Below are positions 36,901-44,681 of a stretch of 64,000 nucleotides of DNA, one piece after another. The notes beneath the pieces were generated by a model that searched no databases, was not told where the DNA came from, and saw nothing but the letters and a program-made list of their open reading frames with translations. Every line of letters begins with the position of its first letter. Within the stretch, counting starts at the first letter, position 1. Source of the stretch: Flexithrix dorotheae DSM 6795 (GTDB taxonomy: Bacteria; Bacteroidota; Bacteroidia; Cytophagales; Flammeovirgaceae); NCBI RefSeq assembly GCF_000379765.1, contig NZ_KB903435.1:186110-250109 (forward strand). Reading direction: 5' to 3'. The position numbers and the translations under genes were made by a program.

Positions 36901-37986
36901 ATAATACTTAAGGATGACGGCATTGGCATTCCAAAAAGCGAACAGCCATTTATTTTTGATAGTTTTTTCCGGTCCAAAAATGAAAGCAGGTATTCCCCCG
37001 GTCATGGAATTGGGCTTACCCTGGTTAAATCTTTTGTGGAACAGATGCTGGGAGACATTACTTTGGAAAGTGAGGAAGGAAAAGGTAGCAAATTTACTTT
37101 AACTTTTAAAAAAGGGAAAGACCATTTTCCTCTCACCATGGCTACTGATAATCTGCTGGAAAGTTCAACGATTCCGCTATCGGGAAATGAAAAATGGAAA
37201 GAATTGCCTTCTGCCCGAAATATCAATATTCCTCTGGCTACCATTTTAGTGGTGGAAGATCACAAACAATTAAGGGAATATGTAAAGGATATATTTGTAC
37301 TGGATTATCAGGTGGAAGAAGTAAGCAATGGAAAAGAAGCGCTATCTTTTCTAGAAAAGCAATTGCCGGATCTGATTATTTCTGATATTATGATGCCTGA
37401 AATGGATGGAATTGCCTTGTGCAAAACATTAAAGGAAAACCAAAATACTGCTCATATTCCCATCATTTTATTAACCGCAAAAGGAGAAATGGAGACCAAA
37501 ATTGAAAGTTTTGACCTGGGTGTGAATGACTATATTGAAAAACCTTTTGATGCCAGATTACTGCAAACCAGGGTAAATGCGCTACTCAAAAACAGGGAAT
37601 TAATGAAAAAGTGGATTAACCAGGGTATTTTAAATTCCGCTGATTTAATGAAAATTAAAGAAGAAGACAGGGTCTTTATCCAAAAGGTTTCCTTTTCCAT
37701 GATCGAAAATCTGGGAAAACCTGAATTTTCCATTGAATCACTTGGGGACCAACTTGGAATGAGCAGGTCTACTTTCTACCGAAAATTTAAAAAACTGACC
37801 GGAATATCGGCCAATGAATACCTGAAGAAAATACGATTGGGAAAAGCAAAGGCATTGCTGGAAGAAGGAAATGTCACCATTTCCCAGATTTGTTTTGAGG
37901 TGGGCTACCAGAGCCAGGCTCAATTCCGGGTAGCTTTTAAAAATGAATTTGGGGATACGCCTTCTAAATTCAAAGCAGTAAGGTAA
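33931..37986 (+). CDS. Hybrid two-component system (propeller sensor, kinase, receiver, AraC-type HTH)
   Basis: One-protein regulator of about 1351 residues. The ATG of MISRLIIFLLFFCSVF is taken as start since it gives a clean signal peptide; the longer frame begins 87 bases upstream. Order: signal peptide; propeller repeats from HYSTANGLSENFIHSIVQDD on; Y_Y_Y domain; membrane helix (FRILLAGVVIVMLISFYYY); HisKA with phospho-His in TTISHEFRTPLT; ATPase (NLLSNAIKYTPENG, DDGIGIP); receiver with Asp in ISDIMMPEMDG; and AraC-type HTH (LGMSRSTFYRKFKKLTGISA, FEVGYQSQAQFRVAFKNEFG). Such proteins detect oligosaccharides and turn on nearby degradation genes. The likely targets are the divergent DUF1080-Gfo/Idh operon. 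Confidence 0.95.
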   Translation: MISRLIIFLLFFCSVFPLKADHIFFYHYSTANGLSENFIHSIVQDDLGYIWFGTINGLNRFDGHDFKVYKPEPGTNNAISSNFIALLAAGKNGNIWALSNLGDLNYYNAEKEQFIIYPDSLLPQRNTIFQMLEEPNGNLLLNYRNALAEFNPVTRTYTLIDSISSNMELIQVTPSIVGIRSTGKIQFYDISINGLGDVKPENFVIPNKTFACTSLGDEIIYVTKDGCFSQKFNHTEKKKYFNISGLSGGKVDESAISQISFDREKFWIIADEKLFSVTSLDGKYIFSSHEVDANKKGSLVGELPSFLFQDKINNTWIVTLKTGVNVYSKSRNRFKFHYIPQKFEEDYTDPVRAIYPLENREIMVGFDHSGLGKITDSESKSYFIPLEQKDSENVNEIRSIFRDSEESIWYGSLNGIFIFNEISGQSIDATTRFKLPDLTGYRVIKEFKKGELYLGGNGITRFNLKSQQSQTIVRKKLGNNIRDLEMDDEGFLWIASDNNGVFCINPDTREEINHFSTSTTEIQITNDKVYCLAKTPDKLWIGTHNGLNIIDLKERTTVHLYEKNGLSENVIYGILPDDLGNVWVSTSKGLNRINVSTLEIKSYLPDFYFMDDAFVKGKDGKLYFGGYHGFVSLDPKNFNEPAFIPQAFIHTFRIFNEEVKPDGTYEGEVLLDKPLYKIDSLQLNYKTNTFSFGFNAQPVLIPNELKYRYMLQGYDDRWIYANNENRSAAFTNVPPGVYTLKINTSLSDGEWGKVEKQLVITITPPFWEETWFRILLAGVVIVMLISFYYYRLSQIKKLNVYLKNQVEIQTARLKDQNKRIVKQKDEMVSITQKLHETDQAKLNIFTTISHEFRTPLTLILGHLDMLIHAGKGNKIQQKSIGVIKGNAQRLLRMVNQLIEIRKNDQQKSSLNISGFKLVEFCQEILSGFEALAKKKNINLQLFNFLKENQIWLDREKTEHILYNLLSNAIKYTPENGQVALILEEKKNTISIILKDDGIGIPKSEQPFIFDSFFRSKNESRYSPGHGIGLTLVKSFVEQMLGDITLESEEGKGSKFTLTFKKGKDHFPLTMATDNLLESSTIPLSGNEKWKELPSARNINIPLATILVVEDHKQLREYVKDIFVLDYQVEEVSNGKEALSFLEKQLPDLIISDIMMPEMDGIALCKTLKENQNTAHIPIILLTAKGEMETKIESFDLGVNDYIEKPFDARLLQTRVNALLKNRELMKKWINQGILNSADLMKIKEEDRVFIQKVSFSMIENLGKPEFSIESLGDQLGMSRSTFYRKFKKLTGISANEYLKKIRLGKAKALLEEGNVTISQICFEVGYQSQAQFRVAFKNEFGDTPSKFKAVR

Positions 37987-37993
37987 ATTTATC

Positions 37994-39037
37994 TCAATTA
38001 CCTATTGGATCAATCACATATGCTTTTTTAGGATTTTCCACCATAATTTGTGTGATTTCATCTCGGGTAAATCCAGCAAAGGTTAATCGCTCAACAAAAA
38101 TTTCAAAAATGGTGCTGTAAGGTTTTGAATTGCCATTGCCAAAAAGTTTCAGACTGATTTCACCATCGTTATTTTCCACACTCCAGCCATCATCATGGGA
38201 AATTAGCAATTGATGGAGCAAATTTTTCTCCTTAAGGTAAGATACCATTTGCAAATACTCTTCTATCCGCTTTTCACTAATGCCATCCAGACTTACCCAA
38301 ACTCCTTTTTTAGCCAATAATTCCCTTTCTTCATCAGTGCCATTTTGCGCATGAACCCAAATCATTTGCCCTGACTCCAATCCATTTGCTTCCAAAATCC
38401 TTTGCTCGTCTTTTGCCGCTTCCCCGTCTCCGGTATGCATGGCGATAGTTAATCCACTTTTTTTACTCAGCAAAATAGCCGCTTCCAATAATTTAACTTC
38501 TATGGAATCCAGTTTACCTTTGCCAACACCGAGTTTTATAAATCCCGGCTTAATTCCAGTGCCATTAATACCTTCCATCCATTCTTTTTCCCAATGCGCA
38601 GAAATCTCTTCCTTAGTTTCCGTGTAGGCATGTGCAGGTAGAAATTTCTTATCTACAGCCGAATAATATCCGGTATTGGTAATGATATTGATTTGCGATA
38701 ATTCGGAAAGCCTTTGCAGCAATTTCACATCTCTGCCAATATAGTTGGGTGTACATTCAAATAAAGTATTCACTCCATTTTCCAACAATTTATTTAAATG
38801 AGGTAATATTATTTCCACAGCACTATCCTGCTGGTACTGAGGTTGTTTAACTTTTTCTGCGCCTATAAAATCAGTAGTGATATGTTCATGAGGTAAACTA
38901 ATGCCCATTTGTTCTGGGGAAATTTTCCCATTTACGGTCATGATATAACCAGTACTTTCTTCATAGTTCTGGTTACATGCTGAAAAACAGATGAATAGGA
39001 TTATAATTTTTGGGAGGAGATTTATATTTATTTTCAT
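37994..39037 (-). CDS. Phosphotriesterase-family metal hydrolase lipoprotein
   Basis: Amidohydrolase-fold protein of 347 residues, exported as a lipoprotein (IIILFICFSACNQ, lipid-Cys21). The metal-site motifs of the family are present in order: HEH in SLPHEHITTD, the bridging Lys region FIKLGVGKG, His in IAMHTGDGEA, His in IWVHAQNG and Asp in ISHDDGWS. Family members are lactonases or phosphotriesterases; the true substrate may be a lactone or an aryl ester and cannot be told from sequence. It converges with the hybrid regulator (7 bases between stops) and is followed upstream by the thioredoxin gene. Confidence 0.88.
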   Translation of the reverse strand: MKININLLPKIIILFICFSACNQNYEESTGYIMTVNGKISPEQMGISLPHEHITTDFIGAEKVKQPQYQQDSAVEIILPHLNKLLENGVNTLFECTPNYIGRDVKLLQRLSELSQINIITNTGYYSAVDKKFLPAHAYTETKEEISAHWEKEWMEGINGTGIKPGFIKLGVGKGKLDSIEVKLLEAAILLSKKSGLTIAMHTGDGEAAKDEQRILEANGLESGQMIWVHAQNGTDEERELLAKKGVWVSLDGISEKRIEEYLQMVSYLKEKNLLHQLLISHDDGWSVENNDGEISLKLFGNGNSKPYSTIFEIFVERLTFAGFTRDEITQIMVENPKKAYVIDPIGN

Positions 39038-39117
39038 AAGATTTAAGGAAATAGTACTTTTTTAAAGTTGATGAATTTCAACTGAAAACAAAAATTTACA
39101 AATTATCGGAATTAAAT

Positions 39118-39660
39118 TTACCTGGCTATTAGTTCGAATTCCCTTTCAAGTATTTCAAATTCAGTGGGTTTTGAGGCATTATTATTTATAATCTCTCCAT
39201 TTTTCCCAATAAGGACAAACCGTGGAATTGAAGGACGGGATTCCTGATGAAAAACTTCCTTCCAAAAATCGCTTTGAAGTCCCCAGCTCGCCCTAATATG
39301 ATATCCGGTTAAATTGTATTCATAAATCCGCTTTTTCCATTTTTTCTCGTGTTTTTCTCTATCCAAAGAAATATGTAAAAGTGCCACTGAATACTTTTTG
39401 GCTAATTTTTCTAAAGTTTCATGGTGTTGAAATTCTTCCAGACAGGGAGCACACCATGTTGCCCAAAAATCGATATATACTATACTTCCTTTAAACTTTT
39501 CCAGAAGTTGTGAAGAAGTCTGATACTCTTCTGAATCCAAAAAACTAATCGGAAATTGACCCTCTCTTGGAAGCGTTTGAGAAACGGATTTTACAGGTAG
39601 AAAAATATTTAGAAGTAAAATCCCCATTATTAAACCCTTAATAAAACTGGATATAATCAT
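39118..39660 (-). CDS. Secreted TlpA/ResA-like thioredoxin
   Basis: Periplasmic redox protein of 180 residues. A hydrophobic N-terminus (GLIMGILLLNIFLPVKSVSQ) is a signal peptide or anchor, then a thioredoxin fold with the active site FWATWCAPCLEEF and the cis-Pro region RPSIPRFVLIGKNGEI. Both active-site cysteines are present. Such proteins reduce disulfides in cytochrome maturation or general envelope repair; no cytochrome gene is nearby. It lies 80 bases upstream of the phosphotriesterase-like gene on the same strand. Confidence 0.9.
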   Translation of the reverse strand: MIISSFIKGLIMGILLLNIFLPVKSVSQTLPREGQFPISFLDSEEYQTSSQLLEKFKGSIVYIDFWATWCAPCLEEFQHHETLEKLAKKYSVALLHISLDREKHEKKWKKRIYEYNLTGYHIRASWGLQSDFWKEVFHQESRPSIPRFVLIGKNGEIINNNASKPTEFEILEREFELIAR

Positions 39661-39858
39661 TTTTTAAGATTGAATTGATTAAAAATTAGTCTCTGATTTT
39701 TGAAGAGATTATTTTAATGAAAAGAAAGTTGGATTCTTAGTATTGATAAGAGTAGCATCATTTCATGAATATTTTTTATCAATTTGAATAAAATCTTATC
39801 TAACTTTATACATACCGTAAATCTCATACGGTCTGGAAAATTATATTTCAGTAAATCA

Positions 39859-40170
39859 ATGGAGAAGGTTATGGTCAAACAAAAAAGTGATTACCCGGAG
39901 AATTGGAAAAAATTAGCGGAGGAACTTAAAGAAGAGGTGAATTGGACTTGCCAGGAATGTGGAATAAAACACAATGAAACATTCAAAGATGGTAAAAAGG
40001 CAGTGTTGGGTGTTGCCCATCTGGATCAAAACAGGCAACACAATAAGCGGAAAAACCTGAAAGTCCTTTGCCAGAGATGCCATTTCAGGTTCGATCAGCA
40101 ATTCAATGTAATGCGAAGAAAATATGGCAAAAAATTCAATCTCAAACCCCAACTGAGTATTTGGGATTAA
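39859..40170 (+). CDS. HNH-type zinc-finger nuclease-like protein
   Basis: 103 residues from the ATG of MEKVMVKQKSDYPENW; a TTG start 75 bases upstream is unlikely. It has two CxxC pairs (CQECG and CQRCH) that should bind structural zinc, and the HNH motif pieces VAHLDQN and KNLKVLCQRCHFRFD. Small HNH proteins of this kind can be stand-alone endonucleases or phage-derived. No restriction-modification partner is present. It is a single gene, convergent with the aldehyde dehydrogenase, with 24 bases between stops and no visible terminator. Confidence 0.75.
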   Translation: MEKVMVKQKSDYPENWKKLAEELKEEVNWTCQECGIKHNETFKDGKKAVLGVAHLDQNRQHNKRKNLKVLCQRCHFRFDQQFNVMRRKYGKKFNLKPQLSIWD

Positions 40171-40194
40171 TCAACTGATATTTTTGGCCATTTC

Positions 40195-41634
40195 CTACAA
40201 ATACTTAATGGTCCACTCCCGCATTTTTTGTTTGAATTTCACATTGTAAGGTGGCACAAGTAAATGTGTGGCATTCTTTTTAAAAGGTTGCTTCATTACT
40301 GAACGCGCATTGGAAAAAGCTTCAAACCCAAAGAATCCATGAGACTTTCCAACTCCACTGTTATTTGAGCCTCCAAAAGGAATATTATTGTTATAGAAGT
40401 GAATCCCACAATCATTAATACAGGTACCGCCTGCAGTGGTTTCATTCAGAATTTTTTTCACATTTTTCTTCTTTTTACTAAAGATATACATGGCCAGTGG
40501 AATTGGTCTCGAATTGACATAATTCAGAGGGTCCTGCATCTGGCTGTAAGGTAAAACTGGTAAAACCGGTCCAAAAATTTCCTCTTCCATCACCTTGGCA
40601 TTTTCGGGAACATTACTGATCAGTGTGGGCGATATAAAATCCATACCATCATCAAAATTTGCCCCTAACTCTATTTTGGCTCCTTTATTTCTGGCATCTT
40701 CAATCAATCCTTTTACCCTTTGGTAGTGCCGGTGATTTACAATTCTGGCATAATCGGGAGAAGCTTTTATATCCTCAGGGGAATTTCCATAGAATTTGCC
40801 CACTACTTTTTTAAATGCTTCAATAAAGCCATCATGTTTGCTTTCATGCACCAAAACATAATCCGGAGCAATACAAATCTGGCCATTATTCATCAACTTA
40901 GTCCAGGCCACTTTTTCGGCACTTTCCTCCACATCAGCAGTTTCATCAATAATTACAGGAGATTTACCACCGAGTTCCAGGGTAACAGAGGCCAGGTTTT
41001 CAGCTGCAGCTTTCATCACAATTTTCCCAACCTGAGGACTGCCTGTAAAGAAAATGTGATTAAATGGGAGTTTTAGTAATTCCTCCGAAACCTTATAATC
41101 TCCCTCGAAAATGGCCACTTCATTTTCCGGAAAAATTTCTTCAATCATCTTTTTCGTTAATGCTGAAGCATGTGGAGTCATTTCTGAAGGTTTAATCATC
41201 ACACAATTTCCGGCTGCAATCGCAGAAACCAGCGGACCAAAAACCAAATTGAATGGAAAATTCCAGGGAGCAATGATCAAAACAACACCTTTTGGTTCAT
41301 ATTGAATATAACTTTTTGCTCCTGCAAACACCATTGGAGTACTTACCTTTTTCAGTTTCATCCACTTTTTCAGGTGGCTAACTGCATGTTTAATTTCCGA
41401 TGTAACCGGATAAATTTCTGTCAGGTCAACTTCTGAATCTGGTTTCCTGAAATCCTGGTAAATGGCTTTTTTTATACTCTCCTGATTTTTTAAGACTAAC
41501 TGATGTAATTTTTTTAACTTCTCAATTCTTTCTTTAGCTGTGGTTTGGCTTATTTTTAAGCGGTTGGCCTGCTGTAAATTGAAAATCCGTTTAATTTCAT
41601 CCTTTACTTCAGTATTTTCAGCTGTTTCTATCAT
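40195..41634 (-). CDS. Aldehyde dehydrogenase (class 3 type)
   Basis: NAD(P)-dependent oxidation of an aldehyde to its acid; 479 residues, typical for class 3/AlkH-like enzymes without long N-terminal extension. The dinucleotide region reads FFTGSPQVGKIVMKAA, the catalytic Glu lies in TLELGGKSP, the nucleophilic Cys in NNGQICIAPDY, and EEEIFGPVLPV is conserved. The C-terminal 30 residues are basic (QKMREWTIKYL). Fatty or aromatic aldehydes are common substrates of this class. It is divergent from the kdsA operon across 391 bases. Confidence 0.93.
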   Translation of the reverse strand: MIETAENTEVKDEIKRIFNLQQANRLKISQTTAKERIEKLKKLHQLVLKNQESIKKAIYQDFRKPDSEVDLTEIYPVTSEIKHAVSHLKKWMKLKKVSTPMVFAGAKSYIQYEPKGVVLIIAPWNFPFNLVFGPLVSAIAAGNCVMIKPSEMTPHASALTKKMIEEIFPENEVAIFEGDYKVSEELLKLPFNHIFFTGSPQVGKIVMKAAAENLASVTLELGGKSPVIIDETADVEESAEKVAWTKLMNNGQICIAPDYVLVHESKHDGFIEAFKKVVGKFYGNSPEDIKASPDYARIVNHRHYQRVKGLIEDARNKGAKIELGANFDDGMDFISPTLISNVPENAKVMEEEIFGPVLPVLPYSQMQDPLNYVNSRPIPLAMYIFSKKKKNVKKILNETTAGGTCINDCGIHFYNNNIPFGGSNNSGVGKSHGFFGFEAFSNARSVMKQPFKKNATHLLVPPYNVKFKQKMREWTIKYL

Positions 41635-42025
41635 TTTCTGTGGTTGTTTATAGTTTGGTTAAGGTGTTATTTATTATGTACTACTAATTTAAAAAGTTCA
41701 TTCTTGATTAACCAAAATTATTTATTTTATTAAAGATTACCATCAATATACTTGTTTGGTGTATACTTAAAATTTCATCTTGGAAAAGGGAAGAATTCCC
41801 ACCGTAAAAATGACTTTCTGTACTTCACAAATTTCGGATAGGAAACACCTTTGAGTCGCTGGAATTTAGAAAATTCAAATAATGTTCTTTTCTTTGCAGT
41901 CGCATTTTTATGGAAAGGTTTTTCCACTAAAATGTAATTTGAGTATAAAGTCCTGAAAATTAGGAGCTAAGGCGTTCATATTCAGGCCAACTTATTACCT
42001 TTTAGTTTAACTATAGGAAGCAAAA
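41635..42025. other. Divergent intergenic region, aldehyde dehydrogenase / kdsA
   Basis: 391 AT-rich bases that must hold both promoters. No open frame, repeat, hairpin or strong TAnnTTTG element was convincing on inspection. Confidence 0.5.
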
Positions 42026-42859
42026 ATGAAGAAAAAAGTAAACGTAAATGGAATTGATTGTGGTGGAGATGATTTATTCCTGATTTCCGGTCCATGCGTA
42101 ATTGAGGACGAAAGTATTATGATGAAAACCGCTGAATACCTTAAAAAAGTGGAAGAAAACACGGGTATTCCCATCATTTTTAAGTCTTCTTTTATGAAAG
42201 ACAACAGAAGTTCTGTTGATTATTATATGGGCCCTGGCCTGGAAGAAGGACTTGCTATTCTGGATAGAATAAAAAAAGAGTTTGGTTTTTCCTTACTTTC
42301 TGATATTCATTACCCGGAGCAGGTAAGTGCCGCAGCTGAGGTTTTAGATATCATCCAGATCCCTGCCTATTTATGTATGCAAACCACACTTGTGGTGGAA
42401 TCAGCCAAAACTGGAAAAGTGGTTAACCTGAAACACGGACAGTTTTTAGCTCCTGAAAATATGATTAAGCCTGTTCAGAAAATCGAATCCACCGGAAATA
42501 CGGGAATTCTACTTACTGAAAGGGGTTATACTTTTGGATATAATGATTTGATTGTAGATCCAAGAAGCTTTTACCACATGCAGGAAACAGGTTATCCTGT
42601 AATTTTTGACGTTACTCACTCTATCCGAAAATACGGAATTCCAAGTGCCGATCCTAATGGAGGAGCAAGGGAGTTCTTACCAGTAATTGCACGATCAGGT
42701 GTTGCGGCTGGTATCGATGGATTATTTATAGAAACTCACCCGGATCCCGCTAATGCACTTTGTGATGCTGCAAGTCAATTGTGTGTTTATGATTTGGAGG
42801 AGTTTATCAAGCCTTTAGTTGAAATACATAATATTGAAGTTAAATACCGAAACAAATAA
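42026..42859 (+). CDS. kdsA: 3-deoxy-8-phosphooctulonate synthase, metal-dependent class
   Basis: Condenses arabinose-5-phosphate with phosphoenolpyruvate to Kdo-8-phosphate, the first committed step of Kdo synthesis for lipopolysaccharide. 277 residues with the family motifs FKSSFMKDNRSS, GPGLEEGL, SDIHYPEQ, IIQIPAYLCMQT, FDVTHSIRK and FIETHPDPANALCD. Cys24 in LISGPCVIED stands where the Escherichia coli enzyme has Asn, which marks the metal-dependent class (as in Aquifex). The next gene begins 3 bases after its stop, so supply of the sugar substrate may be coupled to it. Confidence 0.96.
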   Translation: MKKKVNVNGIDCGGDDLFLISGPCVIEDESIMMKTAEYLKKVEENTGIPIIFKSSFMKDNRSSVDYYMGPGLEEGLAILDRIKKEFGFSLLSDIHYPEQVSAAAEVLDIIQIPAYLCMQTTLVVESAKTGKVVNLKHGQFLAPENMIKPVQKIESTGNTGILLTERGYTFGYNDLIVDPRSFYHMQETGYPVIFDVTHSIRKYGIPSADPNGGAREFLPVIARSGVAAGIDGLFIETHPDPANALCDAASQLCVYDLEEFIKPLVEIHNIEVKYRNK

Positions 42860-42862
42860 AAC

Positions 42863-43873
42863 ATGGAATTATATCTCGATTCAGCCAATCTGAAAGAAAT
42901 TGAGGAGGGCTTTAAATTAGGTTTTCTTGCCGGACTGACCACCACCCCTACATTTATGCACAGGGATGGCATCACCGATATTGATGGCATGATCTTAAAA
43001 TTGTCCAAAATGGTACCTGTACTTCAGGTAGAAGCCCTTGGACATTCTGCTGAGGAAATCTTAGATGAGGCTGAAAGATTACTGGCTTTAGGACTGGATA
43101 TTAAAAAAACAGTATTCAAAATTCCAATTTCTCTGGAAGGAGCAAGAGCCTGTAAAATGTTGAAGGACAAAGGCATGATGGTTAACCTGCATTTGGTTTA
43201 TACCGTTCAGCAGGCCTACATTGCGCTAAGTGCCGGAGCTGATTACGTTTGTCCATTGGTGGGCAGATTGCAAGATCAGGGACATGATGCACTTGGCGTG
43301 ATTGAACAATGTGTGAATGCGGTGAATAAATATGGTTACAATTCTAAAATCATGTTCTCTTCTGTAAGATATCCGGAGCATGTGAGAAATGGATTGAAAC
43401 TAGGTGTTCATACGATCACTGTGCCTTGGGGAGTATTGCAACAGTTGACTAAAAACAACTTTACTGAAATCGGTACCCAGCAGTTCTTTGAGCATACCAA
43501 ACTGATGACTGTGAAAGTAAGAGAAGTAATCAGCAACAATTCAGGAACTATTCTGGCGAATAAATCGGTAATGGATGCTTTAGTGGAAATGACCAGAACC
43601 AAGTTTGGAGCTGTTACTATAGTGGATGATAACAATGCCGTAAAAGGAGTTTTTACAGACGGTGACTTAAGAAGAATGTTGGAAAGTGAAGGAGAGGCTG
43701 TTCTTGGCAAGACATTAGGATCTTTACCATTTGGCAAATCCCCAATTACTATCGATGCCAACGAATTGTTATTCGAATCTTCTAAAATTTTCAAGGAACA
43801 TAAAGTAGATACTATTGTGGTAACCGATGGTGGAAGACCAATAGGTATCCTTGATATTCAGGATTTGATTTAA
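42863..43873 (+). CDS. Transaldolase/fructose-6-phosphate aldolase-type domain fused to a KdsD-like CBS pair
   Basis: 336 residues. Residues 1-~212 form a small transaldolase of the FSA/TalC type: MELYLDSANL with Asp6, LAGLTTTPTF, Schiff-base Lys86 in TVFKIPISLEGARACKM, and ADYVCPLVGR. Residues ~218-336 are two CBS domains whose first copy contains KGVFTDGDLRRM, the very motif of the CBS pair at the end of arabinose-5-phosphate isomerase KdsD. No SIS domain is present. It lies 3 bases after kdsA and before a KdsC-like gene, so a role in Kdo precursor supply or control is inferred. By hand alignment, FSA Asn28, Thr109 and Tyr131 are Thr28, His110 and Leu132 here, so the reaction may differ from classical FSA. 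Confidence 0.9.
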   Translation: MELYLDSANLKEIEEGFKLGFLAGLTTTPTFMHRDGITDIDGMILKLSKMVPVLQVEALGHSAEEILDEAERLLALGLDIKKTVFKIPISLEGARACKMLKDKGMMVNLHLVYTVQQAYIALSAGADYVCPLVGRLQDQGHDALGVIEQCVNAVNKYGYNSKIMFSSVRYPEHVRNGLKLGVHTITVPWGVLQQLTKNNFTEIGTQQFFEHTKLMTVKVREVISNNSGTILANKSVMDALVEMTRTKFGAVTIVDDNNAVKGVFTDGDLRRMLESEGEAVLGKTLGSLPFGKSPITIDANELLFESSKIFKEHKVDTIVVTDGGRPIGILDIQDLI

Positions 43874-43972
43874 GTACCAGTACTATTTTATATTGAGTAC
43901 ATTCATTTCATTATAAAATAGTTGTGGCACTAATTAAATACTGTTCAACTATTTAAAATTAAAATTTAACAG

Positions 43973-44650
43973 ATGAATCATCTGGAATCAGTATTTACAG
44001 AAATGGGTGGGGAATTCCTCTGCCCATTTTCTGTTTTTGAGGAAAAGGTAAAAAAGATAAAGGCATTCGTTTTCGATTGGGACGGAGTTTTTAATAATGG
44101 TATAAAAAGCCCGGAATCTCCAAGTCAATATGCAGAAGGGGATTCTATGGGAACCAACCTGATGCGGTTTTCGAAATGGCTTACCCTGGGCAAAACCCTT
44201 CCGGTTACGGGTATTATCACCGGAGCTAACAATTCAGTTGCCAAAGCCCTGGCCGATAGGGAGCATTTCAACTTTCTATACATGGGCTATAAGCATAAAA
44301 TTGAGGCCATAGAAGACCTGGCAAAAAACCATGGTTTACAACTTGATGAAATCGCCTTTTTTTTCGATGATGTACTTGATATTTCCGCTGCCCAAGCCTG
44401 TGGACTGAGAATTATGATACGCAGAAACAGTAGCCCGCTGTTTTTGGATTATATGAGAAAAAGAAAGCATTTTGATTATTATACAGCTACAGAAGGTGGA
44501 CAATTGGCTGTCAGGGAAGCTTGTGAATTAATAATGGGTGTAAATGGTAACTTTGAGGAAACACTTGATAAAAGAGTTGAATTTAAAGGTGAATACGCCA
44601 ATTATATTTCCCAAAGAAATAGTACAACTACGCAATTTTTCACCCCTTGA
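43973..44650 (+). CDS. KdsC-like HAD phosphatase
   Basis: 225 residues of the C0-capped HAD group to which Kdo-8-phosphate phosphatase KdsC belongs. Motif I is FVFDWDGVFNNG (Asp35, Asp37), motif II IITGANNSVA, motif III Lys in MGYKHKIEAI, and motif IV FFFDDVLDISAAQACGLRIM. The loop QYAEGDSMGTNLMRF matches the KdsC DGxG region. It is longer at both ends than ordinary KdsC (about 185 residues). Position after kdsA and the CBS fusion supports dephosphorylation of Kdo-8-phosphate, though divergence leaves another sugar phosphate possible. The 99-base gap in front leaves room for its own promoter. Confidence 0.85.
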   Translation: MNHLESVFTEMGGEFLCPFSVFEEKVKKIKAFVFDWDGVFNNGIKSPESPSQYAEGDSMGTNLMRFSKWLTLGKTLPVTGIITGANNSVAKALADREHFNFLYMGYKHKIEAIEDLAKNHGLQLDEIAFFFDDVLDISAAQACGLRIMIRRNSSPLFLDYMRKRKHFDYYTATEGGQLAVREACELIMGVNGNFEETLDKRVEFKGEYANYISQRNSTTTQFFTP

Positions 44651-44681
44651 TTTATAATTCTTTACTATTAGAAATTGCTCT

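Noticed and set aside
40720-41076. 118-codon frame antisense to the aldehyde dehydrogenase
   Set aside because: The opposite strand contains all catalytic motifs of the dehydrogenase.
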